Part shown: positions 20,001 to 31,761 of the stretch, piece after piece | How positions within the stretch are numbered: position 1 is the first letter of the stretch | How the letters are laid out: each line of letters opens with the position of its first letter | Assembly: GCA_020796225.1 (NCBI GenBank) | Contig: CM036775.1 | Coordinates: 9,284,671 to 9,348,670 of the forward strand | Direction: 5' to 3' | Origin: Arion vulgaris | Lineage: Eukaryota > Mollusca > Gastropoda > Stylommatophora > Arionidae | DNA: 64,000 bases | Notes under the pieces: model-generated | Told to the model about the DNA's origin: nothing | What the model saw: only the letters and a program-made list of their open reading frames with translations | Databases searched by the model: none | Program-made: the position numbers and the translations under genes

Positions 20001-20855
20001 CACGTGCGGTTCGCCAGCTGTGAATTCAGGCGAATTCAGGGTGTCTACGATGGCACTAATGATTAATTTTGGCATGAAGTCTTGCTTTCTTTATCACCTG
20101 TGTCCCTAGCCATTTAGGCGAACCTTACTTCGACTTTAGAGGCACTTGTAATTTAGATCTCTACGTAAAGGACATGTAGTCAAATCCCGTACCGTGTGCA
20201 CACCAAAAAATTGTTTGGGCCGAATCGAATCCCGGAATTAGCACGGCACATGGTTACTAGAGAAGCGTGCTATCTACTTCTCTATCGGCACTCCATTACA
20301 AATAACTTTGATTCTCGTTATATATTTCTTCACTCTTATCACAACCAGCATGAAACTCAATCTATTGCCAGTTCTCCTCCTACCTCCATCGTTGTGTCTA
20401 TTGTTTCCCATATGTCCTGTTTCACCGGTGTCTTCGTCGTCGATTTCTTTCGTCTTCCAAAAAATCACAACTTCCATTATTGCTTTCTCAACACAATTAA
20501 GTTAGCCCTTCTTTGTGATCTGTATGGTTTGCGCCGATAACGTGATTACGTTTCGCCTGCATTATACCCCAATGGCGTATAGGGCAAGTACATTCTAATT
20601 TCGGTCAGAAGTGTATGCATATTATCTATCCAAAAGTAGATACATTTGTACAGACGGGTAACTAAGATTTTGCAAACATAAACCCCCACTTTAAAGTATC
20701 ACATCTGGAGTTATACTGTAGCATGGTATCACGGGTTAAGTCAATGTCTTACGTTCCTCCGAAGGACGTGCGTTCAAAATTCTCTCAATCGCAGCATAGA
20801 TACGTCATTTAATTGTCGTGTCCTCAACAAACAGACGGGGTCACTACGAAACTGC

Positions 20856-20858
<3 letters not shown>

Positions 20859-20939
<81 letters not shown>
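20859..20939. repeat. (TA)n microsatellite
   Basis: About 80 bp of pure TA repeat directly before SINE-3. The length is likely to vary and may be assembly-dependent. Confidence 0.95.
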
Positions 20940-20942
<3 letters not shown>

Positions 20943-21200
20943 CTAGCGTAGTTGTTAGTGAACTCGCTTCTCAAGGCTGGTGGTCTGGGTTCAACTCCCG
21001 CAGTGTGCGTGAAATTTTTCCGGACCGCGACGGCTCTCAGGTCGACCCAGCCTCAACTGGGTACCAGACATGCTCTGGGAAAGTAAAGGCGGCCGGCGTG
21101 ATGCTGACCACATACCCATCGTGTGCCGACGGTCAATGAAAAATGCAGGCCTAACACTGTATTGACCTATATACCACGAGGTATGAAAGGGTTCCTTCCT
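20940..21200 (+). mobile_element. SINE-3
   Basis: Full copy with A box TAGCGTAGTTGTTAGTG, B box GGTTCAACTCCC, the CTCAGGTCGACCCAGCCTCA body and the end CACGAGGTATGAAAGGGTTC. It begins exactly at the end of a TA tract. Confidence 0.8.
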
Positions 21201-21389
21201 TATATATAGCCTTCTCGTTTTTATAGACGGTCACTTGGCAAGTGTTTTACTGTGACAACTTCTGAGTTTACGCTTGTCTCTGTCTTTACATTTACAGATG
21301 GTAAATTAGCAAGTGTTTTACTGTGACAACTTCTGAGTTTGCGATTGTATCTTTTGCCTTTCAGGTCATCATAAGTTTTCAAAAGATTC

Positions 21390-21660
21390 TGCACATTTGC
21401 ATAATGTTGTTTTCAACACAATTCTGTCATCAGCCAGTTTTTCCCATGTGCCGGGGCCTATAGAAAAGTTCATTGAGGTCTTGCAGACATCCATGCATCT
21501 GAGCAGTGGCCTTGGCGCCTCTTCCATCAGAAAGTTCACAGAACAACATTTGTTTTGGTATGCGGTAAATGTCCATTCTTCTCACATGCCCTAGATATCT
21601 TAGTCTTCTACTGCTGAGCATGCCCATGATGGAAGGCAGGTTTACACGTTGCAGTACTTC
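21390..21660 (-). mobile_element. LINE-D 3' fragment
   Basis: Minus-strand ORF2 tail: GMLSSRRLRYLGHVRRMD, then LQDLNELFYRPRHMGKTG. It matches 22920-23170 (plus). Confidence 0.7.
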
Positions 21661-21754
21661 AGCGTTGGTTATCTTGTCGGTACCACCTGATGTTCATAAT
21701 TTTGCAGTGACATCGACGGTAAAAGATGTTAAGTCTCCTCTCATGCCTTGTGTA

Positions 21755-21756
<2 letters not shown>

Positions 21757-21831
<75 letters not shown>
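21757..21831. repeat. (TA)n microsatellite
   Basis: About 75 bp of TA repeat ending at the 5' end of a mariner-type MITE. Confidence 0.95.
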
Positions 21832-21833
<2 letters not shown>

Positions 21834-22087
21834 GGTGTTCAACTTAAAAGCAGCCCCAGTGATAAATAGAAATTTGCCAGGTACGCATTGCATATTGTCT
21901 ATTTACTATTTAAACCAGTTCTGACTAGCTTGTCCTACGTCACATTTGTTCATCGCCCTTCCCGCACTACAATTACACATCGTCACACAACCTTGACCTA
22001 TACTACGTCATAACTGAACCTTCTCATTTCCATACATATATGCCAGATTAGCTCCATTCACAGGCTGCTTTTAAGTTGAACACCCTG
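21832..22087. mobile_element. Mariner-type MITE inserted in a TA tract
   Basis: The ends CAGGGTGTTCAACTTAAAAG and CTTTTAAGTTGAACACCCTG are perfect 20-bp-plus terminal inverted repeats flanked by TA on both sides. It is 256 bp long with no ORF. The TA TSD and the CAGGGTGT ends fit Tc1/mariner non-autonomous elements. Confidence 0.88.
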
Positions 22088-22317
22088 TATATATATATGA
22101 TGACGACATCATGTTAGTCTACAGAGACAATGGACGCAGCGACCATTGGTGGATTTTGTAGTTTATGCTTTCTCTGGTTAAGTTTTATGTCAACGAGTTG
22201 TCCAAGTCTGACTTCACTGGTTCTAAGACCAGTTCTCAGAGCCTGCTTCCACCTAGAAACATCCATGTCGAGCTATTCCCATGTTTGTATACTTATGTCG
22301 CTCGTTTGTTGCCTGGG

Positions 22318-22545
22318 TTCGCAAGGGGAGCAAAGAATAGTAACACTGCGACCTACAAGGCATGTCGTAAGAGGCGACCGAGGTAGAGGCCTAGGAAGCT
22401 ACCTAGTAAATAAAAGCGTTGCAGAAACCGGATGTGCTGGTCAACTTGTAGGCGTATAACTGGTACAACGTACAATTGCTATTAGACTCAGATCACAAAG
22501 AGTGGTTTAACAAGTGGTCAATGTGAAGTGTTTGAAGAAAAAGTG
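22318..22545 (+). mobile_element. SINE-2
   Basis: GCAAGGGGAGCAAAGAATAG ... ACAATTGCTATTAGACTCAG ... ends GTGAAGTGTTTGAAGAAA. Confidence 0.75.
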
Positions 22546-22789
22546 TACGTATGTCTTTCATGCACACATCTTTGTAGCAAAGGAAAAGTCGCCTCACACA
22601 GTTCTTTTATAGCCTGCTGTAAGTACAGGATATCATCGAAGATTCGACCGTCGTCCATCAGGAATGACTGACAGCAATTATTTTAGATGATGCTGATGGT
22701 TATTGGTTACTGAACCGGCAGACGTTCCAGCACTCCGGCAGACTCATAGGTGCTCAGTCTCCCGAACAGACATCGAGCGGAACCCCCTA

Positions 22790-23236
22790 TGCTCTTTAGC
22801 TATTTGGCTCAGAGACCTGGACAGCCTACTCAAGGCATGAGAGGAGACTTTAAATCTTTCACCTTCGATGTCTCGGCAAGATTATGAACATTAGGTGGTA
22901 CGACAAGATAACCAACTCTGAAGTACTGCAAAGTTCAAAGTTTCTTCCAGCATGGGCATGCTCAGCAGTAGAAGACTAAGATGGCTAGGACATGTGAGAA
23001 GAATGGACAATAGCCGCATACCTCAACACGCGCTGTTCTGTGAGCTTTCCGAAGGGGAAAAGGCATCAAGGCAGACCACTGCTCAGATATAAGGATATCT
23101 GCAAGGCCTCAATAAAGAACTTTTCTATCAGCTCCAACAACTGGGAAAAACTAGCTGATGACCGAGTTATGTTGAAAATAAAATTACGCCAATGTGCAGA
23201 ATATTTTGAAAAGAGAAAGGGATGGGCTTGAATGAA
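22790..23236 (+). mobile_element. LINE-D 3' end
   Basis: Degenerate ORF2 C-terminus: GKIMNIRWYDKITNSEVLQ-like, then RRLRWLGHVRRMD-like, KGKRHQGRPLLRYKDICKAS and VMLKIKLRQCAEYFEKRKG. Frameshifts at several points. Confidence 0.7.
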
Positions 23237-23326
23237 GGCAAGAGCAAACATAGACGTTGTCAAACTAGTAGTAGTAACACGCTTGCCAACTATCTCGTCT
23301 GTAAAGACGATTATATATCATCACGC

Positions 23327-23530
23327 CCGTCTGCCCAGCGTGCTCGTAGCGCGTTGGACTACAGGTGACTATCCCTCTGTGTGCGGGTTCAATTCCGCGG
23401 GATGGCAGAAAAAGCCACAGATTCCCCAGATTTACGGTGTTCGTGGCACCGAACCGAAGGGTTACGATGTCCATGGCACCGAGCCGAAGAGGATAAAAGC
23501 TCAAGTGCTTCTGGATCGGGGGAAAAAAAT
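23327..23530 (+). mobile_element. SINE-7
   Basis: Best-preserved copy: CGTAGCGCGTTGGACTACAG, B box GCGGGTTCAATTCC, two GGCACCGA(A/G)CCGAAG blocks and an A-rich end. Confidence 0.8.
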
Positions 23531-23544
23531 AATATCATTATCAT

Positions 23545-24095
23545 CACCAGGTGCCGTGCCGTGCCGGCTGGCGTAGACGACCATGGGTCTCCATAAATCT
23601 GTCCCTGGTGTTTGCTATCATCTCAGATGTTGACGCTCTTCCGTGCCATGAAGTCAGGTTGTCCACAATTTTCTTTCTGTCTCTTTCTCTGTCTCGTCTT
23701 CCCTAGATCTTACCGGTGGTCACAACAATGTGTTTTAAGACTCTTCTAATTACATGTCAAAAAAATGATGACTGCTTCTTTCTTATATTGCTAATAAGCT
23801 TTCTCTGTGTCTTTTCCACATTCAATACTTCCATATTAGTCATTTTTTAGCAGTCCATGGGATTCTCATCATTCTTCTGTAAAACCACATCAAAACAGAA
23901 AACCACGACACTGGGCAACAACCCGGTAGCAGTGTGACGACAAAAGAAGAAGAAGAACACCTCCACATTAGTCATTTTAGCAGTCTATGGAATTATCATT
24001 CTTCTGTAAAACCACATCTCTGTGGCTTCCATAGATTTTTCTATCAGTTTGTTTACCATCCATGACTCGCATCCGTATGTCAGTAATAATAATAA
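23545..24095 (-). mobile_element. LINE-J fragment with a LINE-A tail inserted
   Basis: Minus-strand LINE-J (CCATGAAGTCAGGTTGTCCA; ATTCTTCTGTAAAACCACAT). At 23893-23957 a 65-bp LINE-A 3' tail (plus) ending in AGAAGAAGAAGAA is inserted. The sequence before it (about 23827-23892) is repeated after it (about 23958-24018), a duplication of about 60 bp. Confidence 0.7.
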
Positions 24096-24197
24096 ATATA
24101 CACGAGCATGTTTTACACATAACAATATATAATAAATCTAAAACTGTATCCCAAAATGTATAAAACTAAGTGTAAGTAAATTATAAACACGTCTTAC

Positions 24198-24560
24198 CTG
24201 TCGAGATATATTTTAAGTTCTATCCAAGCTGTTCTGCTACATGTGTATTATCACTATTGAAGTCTTTCTGTCACCTGTGTACGTTCAAATCGAGTTGACA
24301 TCCTCCTTCCACACGGCTAGACACGAAATAACATTCCTGTATCGCACGGCGGAGTGATTCCCTTGACACAGCTTTCCATGCACTAACGACACCAAACGGT
24401 TGCCGTCGTTCGTTAGCAGTTGCAGAATTTAGAAGTGACAAGAAGAAGAGAAGGTTATTGACTTGGTGCTTGCTTTGTCCCAGCCCGTGGTACACGTGTG
24501 TCACAGAGTTCTGTGTAAAGTCGTGGTGACGGGATGGGACCAGACTAATAGGCGTGGCTA
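24198..24560 (-). other. Possible non-coding first exon of a minus-strand gene
   Basis: This non-repetitive, relatively CpG-rich stretch ends at a near-consensus splice donor, CGACAG|GTAAGACG (minus). It contains an open frame of 99 codons (24271-24570) without recognisable similarity. Downstream on the minus strand are the exons of the gene at 6629-11321, which could be its partner; that link is inference. It could also be an unrelated unique sequence. Confidence 0.3.
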
Positions 24561-24774
24561 GTGAGCTCACTAACTGTCGTCATTACTACTTCTGTATAGC
24601 ATGTAAGACTAGACACACACAAGCTTGTTTCGAATTCTATGTTAGTCCAACACAGGGATTCTCAAAGATGAGTATGTTGACCCATGATAGAGCGATATAA
24701 TTTTGATAATAACAGGTCAGAGAGTATAGAGGGGATAAAAATTGACTTTTAGGGTTGTACATGGCTATGTGGAA

Positions 24775-25035
24775 CGACTGTAGCTTAAGCGGTAGTGAGC
24801 TTGATCACAACCCAAGCGTACCTGGTTCAAAGTAAGTGTACCTGGTTCAAACTCTGCGGTGAAGTATTTAGAACCAATTCGTTCCGTGGATTTTACGAAC
24901 GGTAAAATTAGACTCACCGTTCACATAGCAATAGCAAACTACTTATCGTGTAAGTGGTGACTAGAAAATCAACGACTCGTTTATTGAGGTTGATGGCGAC
25001 ACGTCCTGTAAGGATATGTCACGATTTACATTTAT
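24775..25035 (+). mobile_element. SINE-4 (tRNA-derived), full copy
   Basis: Head GACTGTAGCTTAAGCGGTAG, B box GGTTCAAACTC (the CAAGCGTACCTGGTTCAAA region is partly duplicated), body ending AAGGATATGTCACGATTTAC. Confidence 0.75.
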
Positions 25036-25235
25036 TCAATGTGTGTCCTAGTGGAACGGATTAGCGTAATGAGTAAGCGTTCGTCTATCGACACGCACAC
25101 AGAGAGGATGTGTGTTCACACTCGACGTTCCACACGTAGGAAAGGAATTGACCCTCCTACCCCTGCTCGCTAGTGCCTAGAAAAATGAAGTGACAAGCAC
25201 TTCAATCGGGATTCGAATTGGGAACGAGTCACATG

Positions 25236-25400
25236 TTCAGTTTTTTCATGATATCCCTAAGATTGTTGCTGGAGCTACAGATTTCACGCTTTGTACAACA
25301 CTATCGGAATATGGCGTGCCATTTCTGCCGACACGGACTGAGCCATATTGGTGACCGGGGCAATGAATTCAGTCTTTCGTCGTTAGAGTTAATATTATCT
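25236..25400 (+). mobile_element. SINE-6 body fragment
   Basis: TTCATGATATCCCTAAGATT ... CTGAGCCATATTGGTGACCG matches the body of 3702-3938, without the tRNA head. Confidence 0.6.
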
Positions 25401-26059
25401 CAGTTGGAGTAGTCTCCTTCCTAACATAAGACCCATAACTATTACACAATCATTTACGTCTCCCATGGCAACGAAGCAAAACAATGGAGTTGATTATTCA
25501 CCCAGTCTAATATTAGTAACATATCTCTGGGGCTAGCTTGTTTATTTTTCTTTGTTTGCCACGAACTTGAGAACTCTATAATACTGGGATATTTCTAAGT
25601 GTTCTTGTGAAACAGTTGCATGTTTCGTATCTTGCTGTGTAGTTTCTTATCTATTTTGTATTATCTTCGTGTCCATTTTCACACACAGTGCTTTCACACA
25701 AGATTTCCATTTTTACCGTTCTGCCACCTTACTGCCACCTTACTTATACTAATTGGTTCTTACTCCAGGCTATAATCTTTCAACTCTCTCTCCGTAGTTC
25801 TTCTCGGTGTTTCATTTGAGTGTCAATGCATTCTTTCCACATCCGCTGTCCATCGGAGAGCTGTTCTAGCCAATGTCCATACTGCATACGACAAACTTGT
25901 TCCTAATTGTCAGCTCTGCTATGCAGTTCTTACATTCAAACATTTGATAACAGATGTTAATTTATTTTGGGTGATGGAAGATTAACCGTCCAAGCATAGA
26001 AACTCGTGAGCAGATACGCAATGTATTCCAGTTTTCGGTGCAAACCGTACAGATAACAA

Positions 26060-26655
26060 AGAGTGGTCAACTTGGTTGCCAGAAGGCAAACGCAGTGACA
26101 TACTAACTGTCACCACTATTAAAACATCCAAGAATTAACATGGCAGTCAAACGACAACTGATAAACTGCTTATTTATTCCAACTCTCTGCTATCAGTGCC
26201 AAACATGGCCCTGACTAAGACACAAGAAAGAAAGATTACAACATGTGAAATGAGATGTCTACGAAAAGCTGTCAACGTTACAAGGAGAGATAGAGTGAGA
26301 AACGAGAATATCAGAAGCATCGTTGGTACTATACCATGCATACAGTACACCGAGAAGCAAAGAATCAAGTGGTTCGGCCATCTAATGAGAATGGAACCAC
26401 ATTTATTACCATCACGTGCCTACAATAATCGACACTCAGGGCGCAGAGCACGAGGCAGGCAAAGAACACGATGGATAGATAACGTCTCAGAGTCCCTACG
26501 AAAGCATGGACTGACAACGTCAAGCGCAACACACCTGGCACAAGATAGAAAACGAACTCTCCCCACGACGTTTCACTGCAAATGTGGTTAAGAAAAGAAA
26601 AAATAAGGTCAACTTGGTTGATGAGAACAAACGCAAAGAAAAAGAAGAAGAATAG
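26060..26655 (+). mobile_element. LINE-F 3' end
   Basis: ORF2 tail best read at 26196-26591: ERKITTCEMRCLRKAVNVTR, RDRVRNENIRSIVGTIPCIQ, EKQRIKWFGHLMRMEPHLL, RARGRQRTRWIDN, stop. It ends AACAAACGCAAAGAAAAAGA plus (GAA)n, similar to the SINE-1 tail. Copies: 28600-30425 (minus, nested) and 53885-54135 (plus). Confidence 0.8.
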
Positions 26656-26889
26656 AAGCACAGACATGAGGTGTTCATTTGCGATTAGAAAACAACAACA
26701 GTCCTGCTTCCTGCTGTACAGTTTTTAAAAAAACGTTGTCTTTCGTAGCTATTGCTGAAGTATCCGCTATGTAACATCGTCTTCCGCAGCTGTTGTCTTG
26801 CTGTGGGTTACTGGCTGCTTCAAGCTCATGCAGCTTGTGTGTAGTTCTCCGAAGGGAACGTAGCTTCTGGCCCCGATCGAGCTATATGG

Positions 26890-27135
26890 AAAACTTCTTC
26901 TTCTTCGACCGCTCCATATCAACCACTCTGTGTGATCTGTAAGTTATCTGAGCCTAAGAGCTATTGTAGTTGTGCCAGTTATGCGCCTACAGGTAAGCCA
27001 GCACATCCGATTTCTGCGAAGCTTTTTATTTACCTACCCTTTTAACTTCCCTAGGTCCTACATCAGTCGCCTCTTACGGCATACTTGTAGGTCGCAGTGG
27101 TACTGTTCTTTGCTTCGCTTGCGGGCCCCGCACCA
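26890..27135 (-). mobile_element. SINE-2
   Basis: Minus copy from TTCTTCTTCTTCGACCGCTC to TTGCGGGCCCCGCACCACA. Confidence 0.8.
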
Positions 27136-27447
27136 CATGGGCTCATATGAAAAACAACATTACACAAATATGAAGAATATTTTGAAGAGAGACTGAAGGT
27201 AAAAAAAAAAACAAGCACAAACTCAGAAGTCTTACCAGTTACACACTCGCCAAATGGCCGTCTATAGAGACGAATAAAAGTCTATGTATATACTACTGGA
27301 GCATACAAACCGGTTTCTAAAGGCGGTATATCAGGAACTGTTAGAAAGAATGACGTCTTTGCATAAATTAACTATCGTGCGCAGAGATTGTATTTGTAAA
27401 CAAGATTTGAGAACATGAATGGACAGACTTGTATCTCGCATCACGCC

Positions 27448-27940
27448 CGTGTGTTGCCGGGGCTGGCAATGGGAGCAAAGAATAGTAACACTGCGACCTG
27501 CAAGGTATGTCGTAAGAGGTGACTGAGGTAGTAGCTCAGGGAAGCCCATCATCATCATTTTTGTTTTTCGATCCAGAAGCACTTGAGCTGAAACCTCTTC
27601 GGCTCGGTGTCATGGACATCGTAACCCTTCGGCTCGGTGCCACGAACACTGTAAATCTGAGGAACCTGTAGCTTTTCTGCCAGTCCGCGCAGTTGAATCC
27701 TCTCTTACAGAGGACTAGTCACCCGTAGTCCAACGTGCTACGAACACGCTGGGCACCATCATCATTAAGTGTAGCTTGTCCCTTCCAGAATTTGGCTCCC
27801 ATGACAGAAGAAAATCGGATGCGCTGGTCTACTTGTCGTAGGCGCTAACTGGCACAACTCTACAATCGCTCTTAGGCTCGGATCATATAACAAATCACAA
27901 ACAGTGATTAACAAGTGGTCGATATGGAGCGTTAGAAGAA
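27448..27940. mobile_element. SINE-2 pieces around a minus SINE-7
   Basis: 27448-27545 and 27808-27940 are 5' and 3' SINE-2 parts (plus). 27560-27760 is a minus SINE-7 flanked by CCATCATCATCATT and CCATCATCATTA, its likely TSD. The SINE-2 middle is diverged. Confidence 0.65.
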
Positions 27941-28345
27941 GTAGAGGTTCAACAACCAATAACTGAAGTGTAAAGTGAGGTTCTTTCCTTACACTTTTAG
28001 AGCTAATAAAAAATTTGGATTTATGACGTCTGATAAGAAACAACGAAACAAGTTTTCTTTTCAAACAAAGTTAACACATTTAAATAATAACAAATCTTAT
28101 AATTTCTTCTCTCATATCTGAGAGCTGTCACCACGTTCAGAGCCTGAGAATATGCTGGGAAAGACCCCACCTGTTTTCTCTGACCTGATTTCAACAAACG
28201 TTTCGCTTCTTCAACATACCACCACAAGTATGTGTACGGTACATGTTTTATTAGGGCGGTTCCATGAAAACACAACTGCCATTCATCCTATATTTATAAT
28301 ACAACTTATGTTAGCTGTAAGCAAGCTCATTCCTATATTCACTAT

Positions 28346-28347
28346 AT

Positions 28348-28416
<69 letters not shown>
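28346..28416. repeat. (TA)n microsatellite with (TG)n edge
   Basis: About 70 bp of TA repeat grading into TGTGTGTGTGCGTGTGTGT. Confidence 0.95.
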
Positions 28417-28420
<4 letters not shown>

Positions 28421-28854
28421 AGGTTTGTATATGTGTGTGTGCGTGTGTGTTTGGACAAATGTTATCAAAATAACTGATGACGATGCATACATGTACAAGC
28501 ATCGTTTCCATTTTTGCAACGATTCTTTATGTGTTAAAACAAGTCAAGGACTTTACATACGCAGGGAGCATTTTGTCAGCAAATGGGAGAATCTTATATT
28601 TTATCTTAACGGCATTTGCCGTGAAGCATCGTGGGGAGAGTTAGTTTACTATCTTGTGCCAGGTGTGTTGCGCTTGACGTTGTCAGTCCATGCTTTCGCA
28701 GGGACTTGAGATGTTATCTATCCATCGTGTTCTTGGCCTGCCTCGTGCTCTGCGAACTGAGAGTCGATTATTGTAGGCACGTAATGGTAGTAAATGTGGT
28801 TCCATTCTCATTAGATGCCGAATCACTTGATTCTTGTTCTCGCTCAGGTGTACT

Positions 28855-29874
28855 CTTCTCTTCTTTTTCTTTCTCGAATCTGATGCCTCTAACGTCAGGT
28901 CAGGAAGAGATTTCTAAAACGGGCCCTAGTATGCGCTTCGTAGATAGTCTCTTTCGTCGCCTCTGTTATCTCTGAGGTCCATCTTTGCGTGGCCGGCCTT
29001 TTGCTTTGTACCCATTGTATCGGAGCAGCATTGCTCTTTGAGGTGCACTGTCTGATGGTAATCTGCTTACGTGACCGAACCATTTAATTTGTTGTTTCTT
29101 GATGAAGTTTAGTACTGATGTTGTACCCACTTTTTCCTGATGTCTTCATTTCTCAACCGGTCTCTTCTTGTTACACCCAGCATTCTGCGTAGACACTTCA
29201 TCTCTGTTGTGACTAGTTTTCTTCTATCGTTTGTTGTCAGCGTCCAGGTTTGGCACTGGTAACATAATGTGGGAGAAAGATTGTGTTGAACATTGCTCTT
29301 TTGTGTTCATGGTGACGTGTTTGCATCTTAAAATTGGCGCCATTTGCCCTATCATTTGATTTGCTTTGTTGCATCTGTGTTGAATTTCATTAGTTATTCT
29401 TCCATTTGCTGAAAAAATGCTCCCAGGTATGTGAAATCTTTTACTTGATTTAGTAGATGATTATCGATGGAGATGTTGGTAGTGTTTTCCTCTCTGGCGA
29501 ATGTCATTACTTCTGTTTTTTCGATGTTAATTCTCATGTTGTATTCGTTACATGCTAACTGGAGTCTGTTGATGTGTTGTTGTAGCTGTTCTTCTGTTGT
29601 TGATATGATTGCCTGATCGTCTGCAAAAAGAAATTCATTTAAGAGTTCTCGAGGTTGTTTCCTTCGGTGGTGTTAGCTATTTTACAAATGTGGTCAATGT
29701 ACGTGATGAATAGCAGCGGGATAGTACGCAACCTTGTCTTACTCCTGACCCTACGTGAAACTTTTCTGATAATCATGTATTTGTTCTAATCGTACATTGG
29801 CTGTCAGTATAAATGTTCTTGCAAAGGTTGATTAGGTGTTCATTAACCCCATAGGTTGTTAGTATTTTCCACAA
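28855..29874 (-). mobile_element. LINE-C, 5'-truncated, inserted in LINE-F
   Basis: About 1 kb of reverse transcriptase C-terminus on the minus strand: a GSGVRQGCVLS block, a FADDQAI block in another frame, FAREENTTNISID, NGRITNEIQ, KQQIKWFGH. It ends in an A/G-rich tail (29 or so bases near 28855-28880). The flanks CTCAGGTGTACT (28843) and CTCGGTGTACT (29875) are its TSD. The RT is inactive through frameshifts. Confidence 0.85.
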
Positions 29875-30012
29875 CTCGGTGTACTGTATGCATGGTATAG
29901 TACCAATGATGCTTCTGATATTCTCGTTTCTCACTCTATCTCTCCTTGTAACGTTGACAGCTTTTCGTAGACATCTCATTTCACATGTTGTAATCTTTCT
30001 TTCGTGTGTCTT

Positions 30013-30272
30013 AGTCTTCCTTCTTCTTCTTTTGCGTTCGTTCTTTACTACCAATTTTAATCACTTTTGTGATATGTTTGATCTTTGCCAAGAACGTGTA
30101 TACGTTGCACATTGGTTTGGTAGGCCCCTAAACGCATAAGACTTCTACACGTTTAGGACATGCATCCGATTTCAGCCAAACCTCCTTAGTCGCCCCTTAC
30201 GACATGCATCGCAGGTAACAGAGGTTCTATTCTTCACACCCCAAATTTGGGCCCCGGTAACCACTCGGTGTC
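30013..30272 (-). mobile_element. SINE-1 nested in LINE-F, TSD TGTCTTAGTC
   Basis: Full minus copy from TTCCTTCTTCTTCTTTTGCG to GTAACCACTCGG. TGTCTTAGTC precedes and follows it. Confidence 0.88.
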
Positions 30273-30431
30273 TTAGTCAGGGGCCATGTTTGGCACTGAT
30301 ATAGCAGAGAGTTGGAATAAATATGCAGTTTATCAGTTGTCGTTTGACTGCCATGTTAATGCCTGGATGTTTTAATAGTGGTGACAGAAATGGGAGAATA
30401 ACTAACGAAATCCAATATGTTATATTATGTC

Positions 30432-30700
30432 GCGCCCGTGTGTTGCCGGGGCCCCACAAGGAAGAAAAAATAGTGTTACTGCGACCTACAAGGCATACAC
30501 GTAAGAGGCCAATGAGGTAGGGGCCTGGGGACGCTACCCTAGTAAATGAAAAAGCAACGCAAAAATCGGATTTTCTGCCCTACTTCTAGGCGCATAACTA
30601 GCACAACTCTACAATGGATTTTAGGCTCGGATCATATACAAATCACACAGAGTGGTTAACAAGTCCTCGATATGGAGCGTTCGCAGAAGAAACTATGTTA
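30432..30700 (+). mobile_element. SINE-2
   Basis: Full copy: CGCGCCCGTGTGTTGCCGGG ... CTACTTCTAGGCGCATAACT ... CGATATGGAGCGTTCGCAGA. Confidence 0.8.
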
Positions 30701-30714
30701 TTCTACCGACTTCA

Positions 30715-31150
30715 TGGCTTAATGGGCATTCCCATGCGTGCTCCGTTCTCCGCTGCAGCAGCCATCCCAAAGTCCATTTGCTCACCGTACCCATGAGAAG
30801 TTGATTACTATATATTCTCTCGCTACCACGAAGACGACACTGTCTGGTTTGTCAACATAACGCCTAATTCTCGCACTCGCTAGAGTGTCTGAGACTCGTC
30901 CATATCACATAAATGAGTGACCACCGCATTGATGCCATCGGCTCTGTCCATACTTCTGCCCGCTTGAATCGGGGCATTGTTTACAAGAAAGTTAGTACGT
31001 TCGTTACCCTGCACAACAGCATGTCCAGGTGTTTACAGGCAAGTCATTGTCTTAAGATGTGATATCCGAATGATGTCCACACATTCCGCAAGTAGACTTC
31101 CAGATTCAATCATTTGAAGCATATTCATCGAGTCTGATATGATAATCGTA
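30715..31150 (-). mobile_element. LINE-L RNase H domain fragment
   Basis: The minus strand reads IISDSMNMLQMIESG, then TPGHAVVQGNERTNFLVNNA: the end of an RNase H domain (PGHxxxxGNExxD motif) of an I/Jockey-group LINE. The same family is at 56300-56950 (plus). Confidence 0.65.
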
Positions 31151-31239
31151 TGGGTGGCTTGTTGCTCAGCAAAACAAATCATAGGACAAATGACACCAAT
31201 TTAGAAATTCAAATATGTCACCATGAACACTAAAAGAGA

Positions 31240-31675
31240 GTTGCTCAACACACAATCTTTCTCCCCACATTATGCTATCAGTGCCAAACATGGACGCTGA
31301 CATCAAACGATAGAATAAAACTAGTCACGACAGATATGTAGTGTCTATGCAGAATGCTGGGAGTATCAAGAAGAGACCGGTTTAGAAATGAAGATATCAT
31401 GAAAATAGTGGTACAACATCAGTACTGAACTTCATCAAGAAGCAACAAATTAAATGCTTCGGTTACATAAGCAGATTCCCAACAGGAGTGTGCCACAAAG
31501 GTAATGGTATTCAGACACAGTGGATACCAGACAAAAGGTTGCCAACACAAAAGGTGGAACCGCAGAAATAACAGAGGCAGCGAAAGACACCATGCACGAA
31601 GCGCACATAAGAGCTCGTTCTCGAAGTCTCTTCTTATTTTGACGCTGTGGGGGCAAAACAGGATTTGAGAGAGAG
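31240..31675 (+). mobile_element. LINE-C 3' fragment
   Basis: SFSPHYAISAKHGR-like start, then QNAGSIKKRPV-like tail with frameshifts; ends AACAGGATTTGAGAGAGAGA. Confidence 0.65.
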
Positions 31676-31761
31676 AGAAAATCAACATCTACATCTATAT
31701 AGAATACCCAACCACGCGCGAATTAAGTGGGACGTCAAGTTGGTCCGCTTCAAATTCTAGC

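Larger units (their letters stand above)
28600..30425 (-). mobile_element. LINE-F host copy split by LINE-C and SINE-1
   Basis: Minus-strand LINE-F in three pieces: 30273-30425 (upstream), 29875-30012 and 28600-28842. Together they give the usual order (KRQLINCIFIPTLCY, KITTCEMRCLRKAVNVTRRD, GTIPCIQYTE, then the HLMRMEPHLLP part and the 3' end). Confidence 0.85.

Noticed and set aside
20813..21847. ORFs containing long YIYIYI runs (also 28152-28709)
   Set aside because: Produced by (TA)n microsatellites joined to SINE or MITE sequence.
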